Source: an uncultured Fimbriimonadales bacterium (GTDB lineage: Bacteria; Armatimonadota; Fimbriimonadia; Fimbriimonadales; GBS-DC). From it: DNA of 20,168 nt. The stretch is taken from contig CALGZO010000002.1 in the NCBI GenBank assembly GCA_937934465.1, positions 1 through 20,168 of the forward strand, read 5' to 3'. Both the position numbers and the translations under genes were made by a program. Positions 14,394-20,168 of this stretch are shown here, piece by piece. How positions within the stretch are numbered: position 1 is the first letter of the stretch; each line of letters starts with the position of its first letter. Under the pieces are notes generated by a model. It was not told where the DNA came from and made no database searches. It saw only the letters and a program-made list of their open reading frames with translations.

Positions 14394-17300
14394 TCGCGGT
14401 TGGGCGTGCGCCGCGCCTCTATTGTGAACGACAGCCCCATCGCGTTGATTGTGCCTGTGAGCCTATCGCCCGCGACGACGGCGTTGACCGTGATGCTCAT
14501 CCCGCCCATTTCGAGGGTGAGCGTGAGCGTATCGCCGTCGGGCGCGGCGATGCTGAACTCTTGCGAACCCAGCAGCGTCTCCAGCGTCCCGACGAGCTGT
14601 CCGCCCTCTTGGCGGATGCGCAGGGTGAACGGCACGCCTTCGGGGGGCAAGGGGTCGCCGCCAGTGATTGTGCCTTGCCACACGCCTGCGAAGCTGGGCG
14701 TCGCTGCGCCCTCGCGCGGCTGATTAACGGGTTGCTCGCGCTCCGCACGCCGCTCATCAAACACCGACTCCGCACGCAACCCCTTCAGGTACTCCTGACG
14801 CTCTTTCTCCAGCTCCTCGCGCCACGCACGGTCGCGCTCGATGTCGAAATACAGCACGCCGTCGATGAAGGTCTTCTCGCACACGGCGTAGCCGCTGAGC
14901 GGGTGGTCGCTCCACAACGCCAAATCCGCGTGCTTGCCCGCCTCGATGGAGCCGACATAGCGGTCGACGCCGAGCTGCTTGGCGACATTCAGCGTGACGA
15001 ACTTGAGGGCTTCCACCTCAGGCACGCCGCCGTACTTGACGGCTTTAGTCGCTTCGGTGTTCATGCGCCGTGCGAGCTCGTTGCTGTCGGAGTTGAAGGT
15101 CACCACCACGCCGCGCTCCCACATAATCGCGCCGTTATGGGGAATGGCGTCGTACACTTCGATTTTGTACGCCCACCAGTCGGAGAATGAGGACGCGCCC
15201 GCGCCGTGCCGTGCAATCTCGTTGGCGACCTTGTAGCCCTCCAGCACATGTTGGAGCGTACCCACGCGCACGCCGAACTCCTCACACACGCGCAGGAGCA
15301 TCAGAATCTCGTCTTGGCGGTAGCTGTGGCAGTGGATGAGCCGCTTGCCCTCCAGTATCTCCACCAGCGCGTCCAGTTGCAGGTCGCGTTGTGGGGGCAG
15401 GGGGCGTTTACCTGCGCGGTACTCCTCCCAGTGGCGTTTGTAATCCAGCGCGGCGAGGAACCGCTCGCGAATCACCTGCTCCACGCCCATGCGCGAGGCA
15501 GGGTAGCGTTGCGGACCGGGCGTGCGGAAGTTGGAGCGTTTCACATTCTCGCCCAGCGCGAACTTGATGCCTGCAGGGGCTTCCGTGAAAATCATCGCGT
15601 CGGCGGTCTTGCCCCAGCGCCACTTGACCACGATGCTCTGCCCGCCAATCACATTCGCCGAGCCGTGAAGCACCAGCGCGCTGGTCAATCCGCCCGCGAG
15701 CTGACGATAGATGTTCACATCCTCCGGGTTCAGCACATCTTGGATGCGCACTTCGGCGGTGCAGACATTCGTGCCCTCGTTCACGCCGCCGCTGATTGCC
15801 GTGTGCGAGTGGCAGTCCATCAGTCCGGGCGTGAGGTGCTTGCCCGTGCCGTCGACGATTCGGGCGTTGGGCGGCGCGGTGAGGTTCCTGCCCACCGCCG
15901 CGATTTTGCCGTCCACAATCAGCACATCGGTGTTGGGCAGGGGTTTATCGTGGACAAGTGTCCACACGGTGGCGTTGCGGATGAGCCAAGTGTTGTGTTC
16001 GTCGGGAGGTGGGGGCATGATGGGCGTCAGTTTCACGCGGGGCAGGGTAGGCGCGTCCTCGGCGGTTGCGCCCTGCTCGGCGCGTTCTTGAGGTGGCTCG
16101 TCCTGCTGTATCCCTGCCTCGCGCGGCGTATCTTGGCGCGGCGGTACGCCTGCGGTAAGATGCTCGGTACACGAGTCTTCGCAGTGGTGCGCCTCGTGGT
16201 CGTGGCTGTGCATGTGGGTCAGCGTGCTGCCGTGCGCGTGGTGGTAGCAGCAGGAGGCTTCGTGCAGGCTGCTGGTGTTCTCGGCGTCCCAGTCGCGCGG
16301 GCGGCGGAACGGCGGCGTCGGGGACGCGGCGGCGGTCTGTGTCGCCTCGCTGAGTTTATAGCGTTTGCCGTCCGCGAACACGAACTCGATGCGGGCGCGC
16401 GGTTCGAACAGCTCCCCTCGCACGACCACGAAACTCGCCGTCTTGCCCACCGCGAGGTCGCCGAACTTGTCTTGGATACCGAGCAGCTCGGCGGGTGTGA
16501 GCGTGAGGGCGCGCAGTGCGGCGTCTTTGGGCAAGCCGTTCGCGATTGCCGTGCGGATGTTGCGCAGCAGGCGTTCAGGGTCGCCCAGCCCCTCGGTCGT
16601 GAAGGCGAAGCGCACGCCCTGCTCGTGCAGGATTGCGGCGTTCTGATAGGCGAGGGCGCGGTTGCGCAGGCTGGTAAGCGTCGGCGGGCTGAGCGGGTCG
16701 TAGCTGCGCAGCGGTTCGGGCATCTCCATGCTCAGCAGCACAGGGATCTCGCGACGCTTGAGCTCTCCAGCGACCTTCGCCGCCTCCTGTCCGCCCACGA
16801 TAATCACGCGCAAGTTGAACTCGTCGGCGATGCGCAGCACGCGGCGGATGTCCTCGGCGTTGTTGGCGATGGCGAGCAGGGGCTGTTTGCGCTCCAGCAC
16901 GGGTTGCAACGCTTCCAGTGCGCGGTTCATCGCGGGGCGGGGCTTGCCGTTCGGGTCGCGCTGGTAGGCCTGCCACACCTGCGCTTGGTGCTGCGCGTCG
17001 TAGAGGGTCTGGCGCACGAGGGCAATCGCGCCCATCAGCGAGCTGGGGTAGCCGCTCCCACCCTCAAACGCGCCGCGCCCGCGCAGGTTCAGCGCCACGC
17101 CGTACTGGGGCACGATGACCAACTCGGCAGGCGCGCCCGTGTTGAGGCTAATCACCGCGCTCTGACCGCTCATGATGCCGTGCGGCGGGGCGATATGCGC
17201 CGCGACGAACCCTGCCCGACGCCAACGCGCCCACTGACCGCTGTCGGGCTGCACAAGCACCGTCGCCAGCCGCTCAGGACGAATCTGAGGGTTGCGGTGC

Positions 17301-17632
17301 GTGTTGCCACGCTCATAACTGGCGTAGGCAGAGTCGCTCGCCTGCGCGGGCATGCCGAGACTGCTGAACGCATCGATAAAGCCGGGGTAGACCGTGTGTC
17401 CGCTCGCGTCGATGACCTCCGCGTCGGCGGGGATGGGGGTATTGGCATCGCCCAGCGCCACAATCACGCCGTTGCGCACCACTATCACGCCGCCTTCAAT
17501 CGGCGGCGCACTGTTGGAGACGATTTTCGCGCCGCGTAGGGCATACACATCGGGCAGTCGGTAGGGCGTATCCTGCGCCTGCGCCCAAACGAACATAAGC
17601 AACCAGCCTGCACATAGGAGCCATCGCTTCAT
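14390..17632 (-). CDS. Secreted tandem amidohydrolase-family protein
   Basis: This is a 1080-residue protein with a clear signal peptide (MKRWLLCAGWLLMFVWAQAQ). Residues 25-430 form a first amidohydrolase-like domain in which the metal-binding HxH is replaced (PGFIDAFSS, 83-91). Residues 457-491 are a His/Cys-rich linker (11 His, 4 Cys), followed by a Pro/Glu-rich stretch. Residues 547-930 are a second amidohydrolase domain that keeps its metal ligands: HSH at 608-610, His767/His769 in HCHSY, His795 and Asp849. A charged helix (935-975) leads to a C-terminal beta-rich domain (980-1075, SFAGVWQGTITGGD). It is likely a periplasmic or extracellular imidazolonepropionase/prolidase-like hydrolase; the substrate is unknown. 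No good ribosome site precedes the ATG at 17632. The open frame back to 17749 would bury the signal peptide and is rejected. Confidence 0.88.
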   Translation of the reverse strand: MKRWLLCAGWLLMFVWAQAQDTPYRLPDVYALRGAKIVSNSAPPIEGGVIVVRNGVIVALGDANTPIPADAEVIDASGHTVYPGFIDAFSSLGMPAQASDSAYASYERGNTHRNPQIRPERLATVLVQPDSGQWARWRRAGFVAAHIAPPHGIMSGQSAVISLNTGAPAELVIVPQYGVALNLRGRGAFEGGSGYPSSLMGAIALVRQTLYDAQHQAQVWQAYQRDPNGKPRPAMNRALEALQPVLERKQPLLAIANNAEDIRRVLRIADEFNLRVIIVGGQEAAKVAGELKRREIPVLLSMEMPEPLRSYDPLSPPTLTSLRNRALAYQNAAILHEQGVRFAFTTEGLGDPERLLRNIRTAIANGLPKDAALRALTLTPAELLGIQDKFGDLAVGKTASFVVVRGELFEPRARIEFVFADGKRYKLSEATQTAAASPTPPFRRPRDWDAENTSSLHEASCCYHHAHGSTLTHMHSHDHEAHHCEDSCTEHLTAGVPPRQDTPREAGIQQDEPPQERAEQGATAEDAPTLPRVKLTPIMPPPPDEHNTWLIRNATVWTLVHDKPLPNTDVLIVDGKIAAVGRNLTAPPNARIVDGTGKHLTPGLMDCHSHTAISGGVNEGTNVCTAEVRIQDVLNPEDVNIYRQLAGGLTSALVLHGSANVIGGQSIVVKWRWGKTADAMIFTEAPAGIKFALGENVKRSNFRTPGPQRYPASRMGVEQVIRERFLAALDYKRHWEEYRAGKRPLPPQRDLQLDALVEILEGKRLIHCHSYRQDEILMLLRVCEEFGVRVGTLQHVLEGYKVANEIARHGAGASSFSDWWAYKIEVYDAIPHNGAIMWERGVVVTFNSDSNELARRMNTEATKAVKYGGVPEVEALKFVTLNVAKQLGVDRYVGSIEAGKHADLALWSDHPLSGYAVCEKTFIDGVLYFDIERDRAWREELEKERQEYLKGLRAESVFDERRAEREQPVNQPREGAATPSFAGVWQGTITGGDPLPPEGVPFTLRIRQEGGQLVGTLETLLGSQEFSIAAPDGDTLTLTLEMGGMSITVNAVVAGDRLTGTINAMGLSFTIEARRTPNRD

Positions 17633-17803
17633 AACAAACGCCCGATTCTGCGCAGGCGAAACTTTTCCTGCCTTTGTGCAACCTCGCATCGGCGTCGCTG
17701 ACCCTCGCAGGCAGGGGAAACCTAAAGAATAGGAGGCAATTTTCACCAAACCCTAACAATTAACAGGCAGGAGACCGACGCTCGATGCGTATATACACAT
17801 AGG

Positions 17804-17829
17804 GCGTGCAACCAGCCCGTGTTGCACGC
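17804..17829. repeat. Inverted repeat in the leader of the glycosidase-like gene
   Basis: GCGTGCAAC and GTTGCACGC form perfect 9-bp arms around CAGCCCGT. It ends 25 bp before the GTG start at 17855 and has no T-tract after it. A TATATA-like stretch lies just upstream (17790-17796), so a transcript starting near 17803 would begin with this hairpin. It could be an mRNA-stabilising stem or an operator. Confidence 0.4.
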
Positions 17830-17854
17830 TGTCTAACAGGTAGGTGAGAACGAG

Positions 17855-18691
17855 GTGCGATTGGGGCTACTCCTGCTGATGCTGCTCGGTTCGCTGCTCT
17901 ATCAGGGCTGCTGGGAAGAGCCGCGCTTCATGGCGGCGCACGCCGCCGCTACGCCCAAGCAGATAACGGGCGACTCGGTGCGCCTGCACTATCGCAAGGT
18001 GGGCGGCGTGCCTGTACGCTACATCGTCGCCGATTTGAACAATCCGTATGTGCGTGTAAGCGTCGTCACGGCGCAGCAGCTCGGCACGGACGAGTCGATA
18101 TGGGAGTTGCTGGCGCGTTCGCGCCCGACCGCCGCCGTCACGGGCACTTACTTCAGCACAAGCAGCAAGCTGCCCGTGGGCGATATAGTCATCGAGGGCG
18201 AGCGGGTGCATTTCGGCGGGGTGGGCACTGCGCTCTGCATCACCTACGATAACCATGTGCGCTTCATTCGGCAGAAGCTCCACCGCCAACGCGACTGGAG
18301 CAACTATCGCCTTGTATTGGGAGCAGGTCCGCGCCTGCTGCAAAACGGGCGCGTCTCGCTTTACCCGCCCGGCGAGGGGTTTCGCGACAGGCGTGTGTAC
18401 GCCTTAGGCAAGCGCGTCGCGGTGGGCGTCACGAAGCATAATAAACTGATACTGGCAGTGGTGGAGCAACCTATCTCGCTGCGTCGCTTGGCGCAGGTGA
18501 TGCGTGCGTTGGGGGCGGTGGACGCGATTGCGTTAGACGGCGGCGGCTCCAGCACGCTCTACTACCGACGCGAGGTGAAGGTGTTGCCCAAGCGCAAGTT
18601 GACGAACTTGCTGGTCATCTACGAAGACCACGCCGAGTACGAGGCGCGCGTGGCGCGGCTCAAGCCCCAGAACCGCTTCGCGAAGCGTTAG
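17855..18691 (+). CDS. Exported phosphodiester glycosidase (NAGPA) family protein
   Basis: This is a 278-residue protein with an N-terminal hydrophobic segment (RLGLLLLMLLGSLLYQGC) that is probably a signal peptide. Cys19 could be lipidated, though YQGC is a poor lipobox. The rest matches the NAGPA/DUF2233 family: TGTYFS (97-101), GAGPRLLQNGRV (156-167) and the diagnostic DGGGSSTLYY (228-237). Family members cleave sugar-phosphodiester bonds, as in human uncovering enzyme, and bacterial ones are linked with extracellular polysaccharide or wall turnover. The substrate here is unknown. The start is GTG, with AGGTGA 7 nt upstream (17842-17847). Its stop overlaps that of the convergent lytic transglycosylase gene by 4 nt. 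Confidence 0.88.
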   Translation: MRLGLLLLMLLGSLLYQGCWEEPRFMAAHAAATPKQITGDSVRLHYRKVGGVPVRYIVADLNNPYVRVSVVTAQQLGTDESIWELLARSRPTAAVTGTYFSTSSKLPVGDIVIEGERVHFGGVGTALCITYDNHVRFIRQKLHRQRDWSNYRLVLGAGPRLLQNGRVSLYPPGEGFRDRRVYALGKRVAVGVTKHNKLILAVVEQPISLRRLAQVMRALGAVDAIALDGGGSSTLYYRREVKVLPKRKLTNLLVIYEDHAEYEARVARLKPQNRFAKR

Positions 18692-19227
18692 CCCAGCACG
18701 CGCTCGATATAGCGCTGCGTCTCAGGGAACGGCGGCACGCCCCCATAACGCTGCACATTGCTCGGACCCGCGTTGTATGCTGCCAGCGCAAGCCGCAAGT
18801 CGCCAAACCGATGAATCAGATGGCTGAGGTAGCGCACGCCCCCCTCGATGTTCTGGACGGGGTCGTAGGGGTCTTGCACGCCCAACGCGCGCGCCGTTTC
18901 GGGCATCAGCTGCATCAGCCCGATTGCTCCCTTAGGCGAGACGGCGCGCGGGTCGCCCCCCGACTCCGCCTCGATGACGCGCAAAATGAACTCCGTGTCG
19001 AGGTTATAGCGTGCGGCGATAGGCGCGACGACAGGCGTCCACTGCTGCACGGCGGGTCGGATATGCATGCCGGGCGGTGGCGCGCCGCCGACAGGGAAGC
19101 CGACAGGCGCCACGAACGCCGTCTCGAACGGCTGGGGCTGCAATGTCTCGCCCCGCAACTCGCGCACACGGCTCTCAATCGCCTGAACCCGTTGGAGCGT
19201 CCTCTGAAAGGCGTCGCTGATACGCAT
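18688..19227 (-). CDS. SLT-domain lytic transglycosylase
   Basis: This is a 179-residue protein. Residues 1-25 are a charged helix, a Pro/Gly-rich linker follows, and residues 62-179 are a soluble lytic transglycosylase domain: catalytic Glu88 in IEAESGGDPRAVS, GAIGLMQLMPETA (101-113), and LAAYNAGPSNVQRYGG (148-163). It cleaves the MurNAc-GlcNAc bond of peptidoglycan to form 1,6-anhydro ends. There is no Sec signal peptide, so export would need another route. I chose the ATG at 19227 (MRISDAF); the longer frame to 19506 is an Arg/Ser-rich shadow of fliJ. The gene overlaps the 3' end of fliJ by 53 nt, which suggests tight coupling and a flagellar role such as opening the wall for the rod. Confidence 0.88.
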   Translation of the reverse strand: MRISDAFQRTLQRVQAIESRVRELRGETLQPQPFETAFVAPVGFPVGGAPPPGMHIRPAVQQWTPVVAPIAARYNLDTEFILRVIEAESGGDPRAVSPKGAIGLMQLMPETARALGVQDPYDPVQNIEGGVRYLSHLIHRFGDLRLALAAYNAGPSNVQRYGGVPPFPETQRYIERVLG

Positions 19228-19627
19228 AGACCGCCGCCTCATCCACCTCGTTTTGCACGAGGCGTTGGATTTCGTGTTGGTGTTGCTCGTAGGCGCGGAT
19301 GCGCAGTTGGGTGAGCGCGTCGCGCTCGCGCCGCGCCTGGAGGTAGACCTCGCGCGCGTGTGCTTCTTGCTCTTGGAGCAAAGGCAGTGTGTCCTGCAGG
19401 CGTTGCAGGCGCGTCGCCATCGCGGCGAGCGTCTGCTCACGCGGCGACCACTCTTCAGGGCGGATGGGAGCCTCCGCAATCTGACGCATCTGTTCAGCGA
19501 GCGCACGGATTTGCATCTCCAACCGCACGCGCTGGCGCACCGCGTCCTGCAACGCGCGATAGGCTATCCCCTCGCGCGTCTCCCGATAGCGCAACACTCG
19601 CTCCAAGCGAAACCGAAAGCGTCGCAT
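19175..19627 (-). CDS. fliJ: Flagellar export chaperone-like protein FliJ
   Basis: This is a 150-residue, highly charged, almost wholly alpha-helical coiled-coil protein. It starts MRRFRFRLERVLRYRE, the typical FliJ opening, and is rich in Arg, Gln and Glu with heptad-like spacing to the C-terminus. FliJ is the central stalk of the flagellar type III export ATPase FliI and cycles export chaperones. The length (about 150 residues) is normal. Coiled coils match many proteins by composition, so the call rests on the N-terminal motif and the partner transglycosylase. I chose the ATG at 19627; the upstream frame to 19753 has no family similarity and crosses a -10-like box. No other flagellar gene is in the window. 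Confidence 0.72.
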   Translation of the reverse strand: MRRFRFRLERVLRYRETREGIAYRALQDAVRQRVRLEMQIRALAEQMRQIAEAPIRPEEWSPREQTLAAMATRLQRLQDTLPLLQEQEAHAREVYLQARRERDALTQLRIRAYEQHQHEIQRLVQNEVDEAAVYAYQRRLSEDAPTGSGD

Positions 19628-19635
19628 CTCCACAG

Positions 19636-19641
19636 GATATA
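19636..19641 (-). promoter_or_regulatory. -10-like box TATATC, probable leaderless promoter of fliJ
   Basis: On the minus strand TATATC ends 8 nt before the fliJ ATG, the same distance as before wecB and holB. A GGAG directly abuts the ATG and is too close to act as a ribosome site, which supports leaderless initiation. Confidence 0.35.
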
Positions 19642-19786
19642 TCGGGCACAGCGCCGATTCTCTGCAGGGGCTACTCTGGGTTTCCCTATCGGCGAGGAAT
19701 GCCTCGCCACACTTAGCGACCTCGCAAGGGAAGTCGCGAAACAGGGTAGACAAATGTCAGCATGTCACATTCTTCACCCTGACGGG

Positions 19787-19792
19787 TATGCT
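19787..19792 (+). promoter_or_regulatory. -10-like box TATGCT, probable leaderless promoter of holB
   Basis: TATGCT lies 8 nt before the GTG at 19801 and no Shine-Dalgarno sequence is present. The expected transcription start is within about 2 nt of the start codon. Confidence 0.35.
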
Positions 19793-19800
19793 TATGGCGC

Positions 19801-20168
19801 GTGAAACCGTTGCTGTTCTCGGAAGTGATGGTACAGCCAGAGGCGTTGCGCGGCGCGCTGGAGCAGATGTTGCGACGCTCCAACCCGCCGCAATCGCTTC
19901 TGATTGTGGGGATGGCAGGGGCGGGCAAGCGCACTCTGGCGCGCGCCTTCGCCGCCGCTTGGCTCTGCCCCCAGCGCACCCCGCGCGGGCACTGCCAAAC
20001 CTGCACTGTATGCCAAAAGTGGTCGGACACGGGCGAGCATCCCGACCTGCGCGTGCTGAAGCCAGAACCTGACCAGATAAAAATAGACTCTGTGCGCGAG
20101 ATGCGCAGCTGGACGAACTTCGCGCCCGCGGTCGCGCCGTTTCGGTTCGTGATTGTGGAGGAGGCGCA
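19801..20168 (+). CDS. holB: DNA polymerase III delta' subunit, 5' part
   Basis: The frame runs from GTG 19801 off the right edge, giving 122 codons. The product shows the Walker A motif GMAGAGKRT (about residues 37-45), a zinc module with four Cys (LCP, then HCQTCTVC), EHPDL (79-83), IKIDSVREM (93-101) and the start of Walker B (RFVIVEEA). This is the clamp-loader delta' subunit, which with delta and tau/gamma opens the sliding clamp during replication. I chose the GTG start because it opens the normal N-terminus and follows a -10-like box. A nearby ATG at 19794 is in another frame. Confidence 0.9.
   Translation, partial: MKPLLFSEVMVQPEALRGALEQMLRRSNPPQSLLIVGMAGAGKRTLARAFAAAWLCPQRTPRGHCQTCTVCQKWSDTGEHPDLRVLKPEPDQIKIDSVREMRSWTNFAPAVAPFRFVIVEEA

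Noticed and set aside
15206..17539. A 777-codon open frame on the plus strand opposite the tandem amidohydrolase
   Set aside because: It is antisense to a gene with clear domains and catalytic motifs. Its translation is rich in Arg/Ala/Val/His without recognisable motifs, and it has no ribosome site. Long antisense frames are common at this GC content.
17730..17736. AGGAGG sequence on the plus strand
   Set aside because: No start codon with a following frame lies at a suitable distance, so it is probably chance in the divergent spacer.
17633..17749. Upstream start for the amidohydrolase
   Set aside because: It would place 39 residues before a textbook signal peptide.
17785..17802. Five-codon open frame ATG to TAG before the glycosidase-like gene
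   Set aside because: A possible leader peptide, but very short, with the nearest AGGAG 11 nt away and no regulatory codon pattern.
18688..19506. Long form of the lytic transglycosylase (272 residues)
   Set aside because: The extra N-terminus is an Arg/Ser/Cys-rich shadow of fliJ codons with no signal peptide.
19788..20072. Plus-strand frame starting just before holB
   Set aside because: It lies in another frame over the holB sequence, while the GTG frame carries Walker A, the zinc cysteines and Walker B.

Overview
The window is a compact, GC-rich bacterial chromosome segment. It has 18 protein genes, very short spacers (the longest gene-free stretch is about 220 bp, at 17633-17854), and no RNA genes, insertion sequences or CRISPR. 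The mix suggests a flagellated, metabolically versatile bacterium: acyl-CoA dehydrogenase, SucD, WecB, FliJ, a MASE1 sensor kinase and large amidohydrolases. Gene style, GTG/TTG starts and probable leaderless promoters remind me of hot-spring Armatimonadota. That placement is an impression, not something the sequence proves.

Layout. At 1-3549 two minus-strand membrane-protein genes form an operon: a DUF2339 polytopic protein, then a two-TM protein with a GATase-like fold that runs off the left edge. Divergent from them is an aldo/keto reductase (3635-4483) behind a palindrome and a -10 box that implies a leaderless mRNA. From 9925 back to 4480 runs a minus-strand series: wecB, an orphan MASE1-PAS histidine kinase, then (after an internal promoter) acyl-CoA dehydrogenase, SDR and a TFIIB-type zinc-ribbon protein with overlapping or closely spaced ends.

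From 10111 to 12764 on the plus strand is what looks like a sulfur module: an N-terminal rhodanese fused to an ETHE1-like persulfide dioxygenase, a YeiH/PSE-family exporter, and an unrecognised 47-residue membrane peptide. An inverted repeat lies in front of the first gene and two hairpins lie between the first and second genes. The expected product of the enzyme (sulfite or thiosulfate) fits the proposed cargo of the exporter.

From 17632 back to 12768 on the minus strand come a 1080-residue secreted tandem amidohydrolase, sucD with its own promoter, and a YhhQ-type queuosine-precursor transporter. The amidohydrolase has a degenerate first domain, a His/Cys-rich linker, an active-looking second domain and a C-terminal beta domain. 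The last part holds a phosphodiester glycosidase-like exported protein (plus strand), a convergent fliJ-lytic transglycosylase pair (minus strand), and the 5' part of holB (plus strand), which is cut by the right edge.

The most interesting points are the persulfide oxidation/export cassette with its small protein, the architecture of the tandem amidohydrolase, and a repeated promoter design: four genes at divergent junctions have a -10 box 6-8 nt before the start codon, and two internal promoters share an identical 13-mer that contains the stop codon of the preceding gene.
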